Positions 43,954 to 52,877 of a DNA stretch of 64,000 nt are shown here, one piece after another. A program made the translations under genes and the position numbers. The notes under the pieces are model-generated. The model was not told the DNA's origin, made no database searches, and saw nothing but the letters and a program-made list of their open reading frames with translations. This DNA is from Seonamhaeicola algicola (lineage in GTDB: Bacteria > Bacteroidota > Bacteroidia > Flavobacteriales > Flavobacteriaceae), in assembly GCF_007997385.1 (NCBI RefSeq), contig NZ_VOSC01000005.1, forward strand, positions 248,001 to 312,000, given 5' to 3'. Each line of letters starts with the position of its first letter. Position 1 is the first letter of the stretch.

Positions 43954-44367
43954 ATGAAGCAGATTTTCCATAAAATAATGTCTTTAGCAATGACTTTTGT
44001 AGTGTTATTCTCTACAATGTCATTTACTGTGAATATGCATTATTGTGGAGATACTTTAGTAGAATCTGCTATCTTTCAAAAAGCCAAAGGTTGCGGAATG
44101 GAAATGGAAAAGCCTTCAACCGAAGAATGTTCTATTACCAAGAAAAATTGTTGTGATGATAAACAATTAGCAATTGAAGGTCAAGACGAATTACAATTGC
44201 AAGTTGACAAAATCACGTTTGAGCAACAAGTATTCATCGCTTCATTTGTTTATACTTACATTAACCTTTTTGAAGGTTTAGACAGTAATGTATCTACCTA
44301 CGAAGAATACAAACCACCACTCGTCATAAGGCAACTCTACAAGATTGACGAGACATACTTAATTTGA
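43954..44367 (+). CDS. HYC_CC_PP-family protein, second copy
   Basis: 137 residues from ATG 43954 (frame opens at 43924). Signal-like hydrophobic segment ending in TMSFTVNMHYCG with the HYC motif, then KKNCCDD (CC) and YKPPLV (PP), the three features that name the family. Likely a periplasmic metal-binding accessory of the RND pump encoded next. Same gene order as the first copy: HYC_CC_PP, structured leader, RND. Confidence 0.85.
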   Translation: MKQIFHKIMSLAMTFVVLFSTMSFTVNMHYCGDTLVESAIFQKAKGCGMEMEKPSTEECSITKKNCCDDKQLAIEGQDELQLQVDKITFEQQVFIASFVYTYINLFEGLDSNVSTYEEYKPPLVIRQLYKIDETYLI

Positions 44368-44468
44368 TTTTTAAACAATAGACTCTTTTATCCTATGACT
44401 GCAATGTCGTAAGGATAATTTACTGTATTCGGTGTTTTTACAACACTATTGTCTAATTGTTTAAAATC
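44366..44468 (+). promoter_or_regulatory. Three-stem leader structure before cusA
   Basis: Long closing stem (44366-44383 with 44451-44468, about 17 bp with two 1-nt bulges) encloses TTATCCTATGAC/GTCGTAAGGATAA (44388-44418, one bulge, loop TGCAAT) and GTGTT/AACAC (44432-44446). The closing stem ends 6 nt before the cusA ATG. TATCCT followed by GCAATG also appears in the leader at 34978-35085. Confidence 0.5.
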
Positions 44469-44474
44469 AATCAT

Positions 44475-47400
44475 ATGCTAAATAAAAGCATCAAATTTTT
44501 AATAGAAAACAAACTCGTTGCAGTTTTACTACTTGTCCTTTTTATTGGATGGGGAACTGTTAATGCACCTTTTAATTGGGATACAGGATTTTTGCCAAGT
44601 AACCCTGTAGCAGTAGATGCTATTCCCGATATAGGTGAAAATCAACAAATCGTATTTACCAAGTGGGATGGTCGTTCCCCACAAGATATAGAAGACCAAA
44701 TAACCTATCCATTAACCACATCATTATTGGGTATTCCTGGAGTGAAAACCATTCGTAGTTCCTCTATGTTTGGGTTTTCAAGCATCTATATCATTTTTGA
44801 AGAGGATATAGAATTTTACTGGAGCAGAAGTCGTATTCTCGAAAAACTTAATTCCTTACCAAGTGGTTTATTACCCGAAGGTGTTAATCCAGCGTTAGGT
44901 CCAGATGCCACAGGATTAGGACAAATATTTTGGTACACACTTGAAGGTCGTGATGAGAACGGTAATGTAACAGGTGGTTGGGATTTACACGAATTACGTA
45001 GTATTCAAGATTACTATGTTAAATATGCCTTGTCCTCTGCAAGCGGTGTTTCTGAAGTTGCATCAATTGGTGGTTATGTTCAAGAGTACCAAGTGGATGT
45101 AAACCCAGAACTAATGCGTCAATATAACATTGGGTTACATCATATTGTTAAAGCTGTAAAAGAAAGTAATAAGGATATTGGCGCACAAACCTTGGAAATT
45201 AACCAAGCTGAATATTTAGTTCGTGGTTTGGGGTATGTAAAATCCATTGCAGATATTGAAAATGCTGTAGTTGATTCTGAAAATTTCACTTCAATAAAAA
45301 TTAAAGACATTGGAAAAGTTTCATTAGGTCCAGCAACAAGACGAGGTTTATTGGATAAAGAAGGTGCTGAAGTTGTTGGTGCTGTTGTGGTGGCTCGTTA
45401 TGGAGCAAACCCAATGGAAGTCATTAATAACGTAAAGGAAAAAATTAATGAATTAAGTGCAGGATTACCTTCAAAAGTTTTGGCAGATGGAAGAACATCA
45501 CAAGTTACCATAGTGCCTTTTTATGACAGAACAGAATTGATACAAGAAACTTTAGGTACACTCAATGAAGCCTTAACTCTTGAAATATTGATTACCATTT
45601 TGGTTATAATCATTATGGTGTTTAATCTTCGAGCTTCTGTCTTGATTTCAGGATTATTACCAGTTGCAGTCTTAATGGTATTTATTGCGATGAAACTCTT
45701 TGGCGTCGATGCTAATATTGTCGCATTATCTGGTATTGCAATTGCTATCGGAACAATGGTCGATGTTGGTGTTATACTATCAGAAAATATCATTCGGCAT
45801 TTAGATGAAGATGATGGAACACAATCCATTAATACAGTAGTTTACAACGCAACAGCCGAAGTTTCTGGTGCAATCGTAACCGCAGTAATGACTACAATTA
45901 TAAGTTTCATTCCTGTATTTACAATGATTGGCGCTGAAGGTAAATTGTTCAGACCATTAGCATTCACAAAAACCTTTGCATTAACAGCTTCAATAATTGT
46001 AGCATTGTTTTTAATTCCACCTTTTGCAGCGTTTTTATTCAGAAAGAAAAGCATAAAAACGCATTTTAAATATGCTTTAAATGGCGTTTTAATAGTATTA
46101 GGGATAATAGCAATAATCTATGGTTATTGGTTAGGATTAATATTGATAGCTTTTGGTATCACAGCATTGTTAAGTACTCAAAATAAAATAACAGAAAAAC
46201 AATCCAACTTAATTAATATCATAATATGTACAACTGCAATAGTATTTCTGTTAGCGGAATATTGGAGACCTTTAGGAGTTGATAAAAGTATCTTCTGGAA
46301 CCTCATCTTTGTTGGTGTCATTTGCTTTGGCTTATTGGGTGTTTTCTCATTGTTTATCAGGTATTATACTCGAATTTTAAGATGGTGTTTAGATAATAAA
46401 TTACTATTTCTTTCAATTCCAACTGCAATTGTCATTGCTGGTTTTTTCATTATGAAAAACACAGGCAAAGAATTTATGCCATCGTTAAATGAAGGTTCTT
46501 TTTTATTGATGCCTACTTCTATGCCACATTCTGGTGTAGAAGAAAATAAGCGTGTTTTACAGCAGTTAGATATGGCAGTTGCCAGTATTCCTGAAATCGA
46601 AACTGTAGTTGGAAAAGCAGGTCGTACAGAATCTGCATTAGACCCAGCACCACTATCAATGTATGAAAATGTTATTCAGTATAAGTCAGAATATATGCTG
46701 AATGAAAACCGAGAACGTCAACGCTACAAAGTGAATAATGATGGCTTGTTTGAATTAAAAGATGGTCGATTTATCGCAAATCCAAATAATACAGAAAATG
46801 TCACCTTGAGCACAGTCGAAAGGTCTCAACTCATTCCAGACAATAATGGCGAGTTCTATCGAAATTGGAGACCTGAAATACAATCACCAGATGATATTTG
46901 GAACGAAATTGTAAAAGTGACCAAATTACCAGGCGTAACGTCTGCACCAAAGCTACAACCTATTGAAACCCGATTGGTAATGTTGCAAACAGGAATGCGA
47001 GCACCAATGGGTATTAAAATAAAAGGGCAAGATTTAAAGCAGATTGAAGCGTTTGGAATGCGATTAGAAGATATTTTAAAACAAGCTGAAGGTGTAAAAG
47101 ATGAAGCTGTTTTTGCAGACCGTATTGTAGGTAAACCCTATTTGTTAATTGATATTGATAGAGAGAAAATTGCTCGTTATGGCGTAACCATTGAGGAAGT
47201 TCAAAATGTTTTGAAAGTGGCTGTTGGTGGTATGGTATTAACACAGACAGTAGAAGGTCGTGAGCGTTATGGTGTTAGAGTTCGTTACCCAAGAGAATTA
47301 AGAGCAAATCCAACCGATTTAAAACAAATCTATGTGCCTGTTGAAAAAGGAAGCCCTATTCCTTTAAGTGAATTAGCGACTATAAAATATGAACAAGGTC

Positions 47401-48182
47401 CACAAGTAATTAAAAGTGAAGACACTTTTTTAGTTGGCTATGTGTTATTTGATAAAATGGATGGTTTTGCAGAAGTCAATGTGGTAGAAAATGCACAAAC
47501 CTTAATTCAAGAAAAGATAGATAGTGGCGAATTGGTAGTCCCAAAAGGTATCAACTACCAATTTACGGGAACGTATGAAAACCAATTAAGAGCAGAAAAA
47601 ACCTTGTCGGTTGTTGTGCCTTTAGCGTTGGCAATCATTTTCTTAATTCTGTATTTCCAATTTCGTTCAGTAGGGACATCACTAATGGTATTCACAGGTA
47701 TTGCAGTTGCTTTTGCTGGTGGTTTTGTAATGATATGGCTCTATGGTCAAGATTGGTTCTTAAACTTCAATGTCTTTGGTGAAAATCTGCGCGATTTATT
47801 TCAAATGCACCCCATTAATTTAAGTGTAGCGGTTTGGGTTGGGTTTATTGCACTATTTGGTATCGCAACCGATGATGGAGTTGTAATGGCAACTTATTTA
47901 ACACAAACATTTGATAGAAATACACCAGAAAATAAAAAAGAAATCAGAGCATCAGTAGTAGAAGCAGGAGAAAAACGTATTAGACCTTGTTTAATGACAA
48001 CTGCTACTACCATATTGGCATTATTACCAGTATTAACATCTACAGGAAGAGGTAGTGATATTATGATACCTATGGCAATACCAAGTTTTGGTGGAATGCT
48101 TATAGCCTTAATCACTTTGTTTGTTGTACCAGTATTGTATAGCTGGAAAGCAGAAGTTCAACTTAAAAGAACATCAAAATGA
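44475..48182 (+). CDS. cusA: CusA-type RND copper/silver efflux pump
   Basis: 1235 residues from ATG 44475 (a TTG at 44457 is also open). Standard HME-RND order with 12 TM helices: VAVDAIPDIGENQQIV after TM1, GIAIAIGTMVDVGVILSENI (TM4 charge relay), and MPTSMPHSGVEENKR with many Met in the second porter domain as in CusA. An extra pair of hydrophobic segments lies about 540-600. Predicted to export Cu(I)/Ag(I) with the TolC protein encoded next and the adaptor at 56677. ATGA overlap with the TolC gene. Confidence 0.92.
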   Translation: MLNKSIKFLIENKLVAVLLLVLFIGWGTVNAPFNWDTGFLPSNPVAVDAIPDIGENQQIVFTKWDGRSPQDIEDQITYPLTTSLLGIPGVKTIRSSSMFGFSSIYIIFEEDIEFYWSRSRILEKLNSLPSGLLPEGVNPALGPDATGLGQIFWYTLEGRDENGNVTGGWDLHELRSIQDYYVKYALSSASGVSEVASIGGYVQEYQVDVNPELMRQYNIGLHHIVKAVKESNKDIGAQTLEINQAEYLVRGLGYVKSIADIENAVVDSENFTSIKIKDIGKVSLGPATRRGLLDKEGAEVVGAVVVARYGANPMEVINNVKEKINELSAGLPSKVLADGRTSQVTIVPFYDRTELIQETLGTLNEALTLEILITILVIIIMVFNLRASVLISGLLPVAVLMVFIAMKLFGVDANIVALSGIAIAIGTMVDVGVILSENIIRHLDEDDGTQSINTVVYNATAEVSGAIVTAVMTTIISFIPVFTMIGAEGKLFRPLAFTKTFALTASIIVALFLIPPFAAFLFRKKSIKTHFKYALNGVLIVLGIIAIIYGYWLGLILIAFGITALLSTQNKITEKQSNLINIIICTTAIVFLLAEYWRPLGVDKSIFWNLIFVGVICFGLLGVFSLFIRYYTRILRWCLDNKLLFLSIPTAIVIAGFFIMKNTGKEFMPSLNEGSFLLMPTSMPHSGVEENKRVLQQLDMAVASIPEIETVVGKAGRTESALDPAPLSMYENVIQYKSEYMLNENRERQRYKVNNDGLFELKDGRFIANPNNTENVTLSTVERSQLIPDNNGEFYRNWRPEIQSPDDIWNEIVKVTKLPGVTSAPKLQPIETRLVMLQTGMRAPMGIKIKGQDLKQIEAFGMRLEDILKQAEGVKDEAVFADRIVGKPYLLIDIDREKIARYGVTIEEVQNVLKVAVGGMVLTQTVEGRERYGVRVRYPRELRANPTDLKQIYVPVEKGSPIPLSELATIKYEQGPQVIKSEDTFLVGYVLFDKMDGFAEVNVVENAQTLIQEKIDSGELVVPKGINYQFTGTYENQLRAEKTLSVVVPLALAIIFLILYFQFRSVGTSLMVFTGIAVAFAGGFVMIWLYGQDWFLNFNVFGENLRDLFQMHPINLSVAVWVGFIALFGIATDDGVVMATYLTQTFDRNTPENKKEIRASVVEAGEKRIRPCLMTTATTILALLPVLTSTGRGSDIMIPMAIPSFGGMLIALITLFVVPVLYSWKAEVQLKRTSK

Positions 48183-49414
48183 AATATAAATCAATACAAA
48201 TAAAAATCGTCTTGGCTCTTGGCTCTTGTTTCTTGAGTCTTTTTGCGAACGCTCAACAATTAGAAATACTTATCGATGAAGCCTTAACAAACAATCCAGA
48301 AATTCAAAAGTTTGAGTTACAATACAAAAGAGCTTCCGAAAAGGTAAACGAGGTCAACACCATTCCTAATACCGAATTTGGAGTTGGTTATTTTGTAAGT
48401 GAACCAGAAACTCGAACAGGTGCTCAACGCTTTAAGGTGTCTGCAAAACAAATGTTACCGTGGTTTGGTAATATTTCGGCAAGAGAAAATTACGTTAGTT
48501 CGTTAGCAGATGTTAAGTATGAAGATATTGTAATTGCGAAGCGAAAATTAATGTCTTCAGTTTCACAATCTTATTATAGACTATATGCTAATAAAGCAAA
48601 ACAAAAGGTATTAACAGAGAATATCAATCTGTTAGAAACTTATGAAACAATGGCTTTGACTTCTGTTGAGGTTGGTAAAGCATCTGCAGTAGATGTATTA
48701 CGATTACAAATGCGTCAGAACGAAATGCAACAATTAAAAGACGTATTGCACCAACAATTTTTAGCAGAACAGACCAAATTTAACAACCTATTGAATAGGG
48801 AAAATGATGTTACAGTCAATATGGTAGATAGCTTAATTATACCTTCTGAAGACTTTGATATTACTTTTGAAAAATTAGTATTGCATCCTGAATTACTAAA
48901 ATTTGATAAACTCTATCAATCCATAGAGCAATCAGAATTATTGAATCAAAAAGAAAGCAGTCCAATGATTGGTTTTGGATTAGATTATATCAATGTTGCT
49001 GAAAGACCAAATATGGATTTCAGCGATAACGGAAAGGATATTGTAATGCCAATGGTTTCGGTATCTATCCCAATTTTCAATAAGAAATATAAATCCCAAA
49101 CCAAACAAAATGATTTGCAACAGCAGGAAATTACTGCTCAAAAACAGGAACGTTTAAATGCATTGGAAACGCTTTTAGACAAGGCGATTAACGAACGCAT
49201 TTCTGCAAGAATAAGTTATGCTACCCAAGCCAAAAACCTAAAACAGGCTAAAGATGCAGAAGACATTCTAATAAAAAGTTACGAAACAGGAACCATTGAT
49301 TTTAATGATGTTTTGGATATTCAAGAGTTGCAATTAAAGTTTCAAATGAACCAGATAGAATCTGTGAAGACTTACTATGTGCAAAGTACAATCATTAATT
49401 ATTTAATTAAGTAA
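48179..49414 (+). CDS. TolC-family outer-membrane factor (CusC-like)
   Basis: 411 residues. Signal peptide (LSLFANAQ), then two repeats of long helices: LIDEALTNNPEIQKFELQYKRA at the start of repeat 1 and FEKLVLHPELLKFDKLYQSI at the start of repeat 2, as in TolC/CzcC. Forms the outer-membrane channel for the CusA pump. Followed after 3 nt by the multicopper oxidase. Confidence 0.9.
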   Translation: MKYKSIQIKIVLALGSCFLSLFANAQQLEILIDEALTNNPEIQKFELQYKRASEKVNEVNTIPNTEFGVGYFVSEPETRTGAQRFKVSAKQMLPWFGNISARENYVSSLADVKYEDIVIAKRKLMSSVSQSYYRLYANKAKQKVLTENINLLETYETMALTSVEVGKASAVDVLRLQMRQNEMQQLKDVLHQQFLAEQTKFNNLLNRENDVTVNMVDSLIIPSEDFDITFEKLVLHPELLKFDKLYQSIEQSELLNQKESSPMIGFGLDYINVAERPNMDFSDNGKDIVMPMVSVSIPIFNKKYKSQTKQNDLQQQEITAQKQERLNALETLLDKAINERISARISYATQAKNLKQAKDAEDILIKSYETGTIDFNDVLDIQELQLKFQMNQIESVKTYYVQSTIINYLIK

Positions 49415-49417
49415 ACA

Positions 49418-51703
49418 ATGAAAACATTTAACACAATACTTCTCTTATTCTTAACTTCAATGGCATTCGCCCAAGTTGGAACAAATGGTGAAGACAGAAA
49501 AGAAGAAGGACGCCCAATTAGAGAATATAACCTTACCATAGAAAAAAATGAAATGACGCTTGGAGGTGTCACCGCAAACGGAATGACCATTAATGGTGGA
49601 ATTCCAGGTCCTACATTAGAATTTAATGAAGGTGACCTCGCTATTATTAATGTAACCAATAAAATGGATGAAGAAACCTCTGTACATTGGCACGGTTTAA
49701 TACTTCCTAATTTTTATGATGGTGTACCTTATTTAACTACGCCACCTATAAAAGCAAATACTACATTTCAATATAGAATACCTATAAACCAATCTGGCAC
49801 ATATTGGTATCATTCCCACACGATGTTGCAAGAGCAAAAAGGAGTTTATGGCTCAATAGTCATTCATCCTAAAGAAAAGACCTTGGACTATGATAAGGAT
49901 TTAGTCGTAGTCCTTTCCGATTGGACAAACGAAAAGCCAATGAATGTGTTACGAAACCTTAAACGGGGAAACGAATGGTATCAGGTTAAAAAAGGGACAG
50001 CAGTACCATTAAGCAGAGTTATTAAAGAAGGTGCATTAGGCGCACAATTCAAATTTTGGCGCGATAGAATGGAAGGTGCAGACATTGCGGACGTCTATTA
50101 TCCTGCGTTTTTAGCTAATGGTAAAAAACTTGCAGAATATTCAGAGTTTAAAACAGGTGAAAAAGTACGATTACGTTTTATCAACGCATCTGCTTCATCT
50201 TATTATTGGGTGGATTTTGGTGGTGGTAACCCGATGATAGTTGCGAGTGATGGTGTAGATGTAACACCAGAATATAAAAACCGATTTCTTTTTGCAATTG
50301 CCGAAACCTATGATGTTATAGTAACTATCCCAGAAGGTACATTAGAAATTACCGCAACAGCCCAAGATGGTTCTGGCAACACCTCAATCCGTTTGGGTAG
50401 CGGAAAATTGTATCCAGCTACTGTAATAGACAGACCAGATAAAGTGGCTATGATGAAGCAAATGGCAAAAATGGATATGAAGATGGGTGCACCTGCAATG
50501 GTGGGCAATCACAAGAAAAAAACACCAGAGTTTTTGATGCAGACATATGGAATGAAGATGAAGATGGATATGAAAGACGGACAGATGAAGATGGATAATG
50601 ATATGAATATGGAAATGAAAAAGGATGCGACGCCAATGAATCATATGATGTCTACAATGCAAAAGGACACCACTTCATTTAATTATGACACACGTAAAAC
50701 CTATTTCAATTATGATTTTTTAAAGGCAAAAGAAAACACGACTTATAAGGCAGACATACCTGTAACCGACCTTTTACTTAATCTAACAGGTAATATGCAA
50801 CGTTATGTTTGGAGTTTGAATGGCATACCACTTTCGGAAACAGACAAAATTAAAATTAAAGGTGGAGAGGTTACTAGAATTACTTTGAATAACCTAACAA
50901 TGATGCATCATCCAATGCACTTACACGGACATTACTTTAGGGTCATCAATGAAAATGGCGAACGTTCCCCATTAAAACATACCGTCAATGTACCACCTAT
51001 GCAAAAAGTGGTCATCGAATTTTATAACGAAGAATATGGTGATTGGTTCTTTCATTGTCACGTGTTATATCATATGATGGGTGGTATGGCAAGAGTATTT
51101 AGCTATGATACACCACGAGATGAAAGGATGAAACCTTATCCAGTACAAAACCTAATTGACGAGACAGACCATTACTATTCGTGGGGAATGCTTCGTGGAG
51201 GTTCAAACTTTAATGAACTTTTATTGATGTCAAGCAGCATCCGTAACGAATTTGCACTACGTGCCGAGTTTGATTATAACCAAAATGCCGAGATAGAAGT
51301 AAATTATAACAGATATCTCAATGATTGGGTACGCGTATATGCAGGCGTAAATACTGAAACTTCAACACCAGATTCTTATGATACATTCAATACTGTGGGA
51401 TTGGTTGGAGTTAAATATTTCACGCCTTACAGATTTAATGTCGATGTGAGTATGGACCATCAACTGCGCCCAAGAATACGTTTAGACAGAGAACTATTGA
51501 TTTTTCCTAGAATTTTTCTCGAAGGAGAATACGAATACAGAGCAGATTTTGGATGGGTTAATGAGTTAGAAAACAACAAATCTTATGAAGGTGAAACGCA
51601 ATGGTTAATTGGAGCATCATACATCTTATCTCGAAATTTTTCAATTCAAGGGAATTATAATAACCGATATGGTTGGGGTGGCGGACTATTAGTTCGATTT
51701 TAA
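49418..51703 (+). CDS. Multicopper oxidase fused to C-terminal outer-membrane-barrel-like domain
   Basis: 761 residues. Signal peptide (MAFAQ), three cupredoxin domains to about residue 565. Copper ligands are visible as HWHGL, YHSHT, HPMHLHGHYF and HCHVLYHMMGGM. A Met-rich loop (about 345-415, repeated MKMDM-type units) resembles the copper-binding insert of CopA/CueO. The last ~180 residues (FALRAEFDYNQNAEIEVNYNRYLNDW...GGGLLVRF) alternate like a CopB-type beta-barrel and end in Phe, the usual barrel C-terminus. Likely oxidises Cu(I) at the outer membrane. Confidence 0.88.
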   Translation: MKTFNTILLLFLTSMAFAQVGTNGEDRKEEGRPIREYNLTIEKNEMTLGGVTANGMTINGGIPGPTLEFNEGDLAIINVTNKMDEETSVHWHGLILPNFYDGVPYLTTPPIKANTTFQYRIPINQSGTYWYHSHTMLQEQKGVYGSIVIHPKEKTLDYDKDLVVVLSDWTNEKPMNVLRNLKRGNEWYQVKKGTAVPLSRVIKEGALGAQFKFWRDRMEGADIADVYYPAFLANGKKLAEYSEFKTGEKVRLRFINASASSYYWVDFGGGNPMIVASDGVDVTPEYKNRFLFAIAETYDVIVTIPEGTLEITATAQDGSGNTSIRLGSGKLYPATVIDRPDKVAMMKQMAKMDMKMGAPAMVGNHKKKTPEFLMQTYGMKMKMDMKDGQMKMDNDMNMEMKKDATPMNHMMSTMQKDTTSFNYDTRKTYFNYDFLKAKENTTYKADIPVTDLLLNLTGNMQRYVWSLNGIPLSETDKIKIKGGEVTRITLNNLTMMHHPMHLHGHYFRVINENGERSPLKHTVNVPPMQKVVIEFYNEEYGDWFFHCHVLYHMMGGMARVFSYDTPRDERMKPYPVQNLIDETDHYYSWGMLRGGSNFNELLLMSSSIRNEFALRAEFDYNQNAEIEVNYNRYLNDWVRVYAGVNTETSTPDSYDTFNTVGLVGVKYFTPYRFNVDVSMDHQLRPRIRLDRELLIFPRIFLEGEYEYRADFGWVNELENNKSYEGETQWLIGASYILSRNFSIQGNYNNRYGWGGGLLVRF

Positions 51704-51755
51704 TAATAAATAACAATTTTATATAAACAAATATTAATCTTAAAAGTAAGTCAAA

Positions 51756-52358
51756 ATGAAAAAAGTAAAATTAGTAACAACAATTATGGTAATGGCTTTT
51801 ATAAGCCTAACAACAATGTCTTGTAAAGACGCAAAAAAAGAACATAACAACGATGAAGGTCATAATACAGAAATGAATCACGACAATAGCGATGGTCATC
51901 ACGATGGTAAGAAAAAGAAAATGGCAATGAATGGAGATACAAATTCTCAAACAATATTAAATGACTATTTCAATTTAAAGGATGCCTTAGTGGTAGATGA
52001 TAATGCCAAAGCTAAAGAATTGGGTGCAACCCTCGCAACGTCATTAGGAAAGCTTGACATTTCAAAATTTACAGATGCCCAGCAATCAGAATTAAAGGAC
52101 ATTATCGAAGATGCTACGGAACACGCAGAACATATTTCAGAAAGTCCAATAGCACATCAACGTGAGCACTTTAAAGTTTTAAGTAAGGATATTACTGATA
52201 TGGTAGCTATTACAGGAACACAAGTAAAACTATATGAGCAATTTTGTCCAATGTACGATGGTGGTTCAGCTTGGTTAAGTATGAGCAAGGATATTAAGAA
52301 TCCCTATTATGGAAGCAAGATGTTGAACTGTGGAAAAGTCCAAAAGGAAATTAACTAA
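51756..52358 (+). CDS. DUF3347 lipoprotein
   Basis: 200 residues. Lipobox TTMSC (Cys about 23), His/Asp-rich linker ([21 protein letters not shown]), then a helical DUF3347 domain ending in [35 protein letters not shown]. The CPM/MLxCG Cys-Met pair is a likely Cu site. The same domain forms the C-terminus of the adaptor at 56677. Zero-nt gap to the next gene. Confidence 0.85.
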   Translation: MKKVKLVTTIMVMAFISLTTMSCKDAKKEHNNDEGHNTEMNHDNSDGHHDGKKKKMAMNGDTNSQTILNDYFNLKDALVVDDNAKAKELGATLATSLGKLDISKFTDAQQSELKDIIEDATEHAEHISESPIAHQREHFKVLSKDITDMVAITGTQVKLYEQFCPMYDGGSAWLSMSKDIKNPYYGSKMLNCGKVQKEIN

Positions 52359-52814
52359 ATGAAGATTTTAAAAATCATAGCAATAGTGTTGTTGGTGGCG
52401 TTTGTGGGGATTCAATTTATCCCCACAACGCGCAACCAAAGTGAAGTTGTTCCAAAAACCGACTTTATGTTGGTAAATGATGTCCCAAATGATATCAAGA
52501 ACAAATTACAAGTCTCTTGCTATGATTGCCACAGTAACAATACAATATATCCTTGGTACAATAAGGTGCAACCGGTAGCCTGGTTTCTTGAAGACCATAT
52601 CAAAGAAGGCAAGGCAGAATTAAATTTTAATGAATGGGATGATTATTCAAATAGAAGAAAAAACAGTAAACTAAAATCCATCATCAATCAAATTGAAAAT
52701 GGCGAAATGCCCCTTTGGTCTTATACGCTAATTCACAAAAATGCCCTTTTATCGACAGGTGAAAAAGAACTTATAATTGGTTATATGAAACAAATTAAAG
52801 ATAGTTTAAATTAA
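52359..52814 (+). CDS. Haem-binding-domain (Haem_bd) protein
   Basis: 151 residues. N-terminal membrane anchor or signal (about 5-22), then SCYDCHSNNTIYPWYNKVQPVAWFLEDHI with one CxxCH haem c motif and the Haem_bd pattern. A probable periplasmic c-type cytochrome-like protein; an electron-transfer role beside the multicopper oxidase is plausible. Confidence 0.85.
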   Translation: MKILKIIAIVLLVAFVGIQFIPTTRNQSEVVPKTDFMLVNDVPNDIKNKLQVSCYDCHSNNTIYPWYNKVQPVAWFLEDHIKEGKAELNFNEWDDYSNRRKNSKLKSIINQIENGEMPLWSYTLIHKNALLSTGEKELIIGYMKQIKDSLN

Positions 52815-52846
52815 AATTCTGATATAAGTAGAATGGATTAGTTCAT

Positions 52847-52862
52847 TTTTCTTTAAAGAAAA
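52847..52862. promoter_or_regulatory. 16-bp perfect palindrome upstream of copA
   Basis: TTTTCTTTAAAGAAAA, 15 nt before the copA start. Could be an operator; the sequence is simple enough that chance is possible. Confidence 0.3.
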
Positions 52863-52877
52863 GAAAAAATAAATTCA

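Noticed and set aside
50308-50662. Overlapping minus-strand ORFs rich in His or Ser
   Set aside because: They are complements of the Met/Lys-rich loop of the multicopper oxidase.
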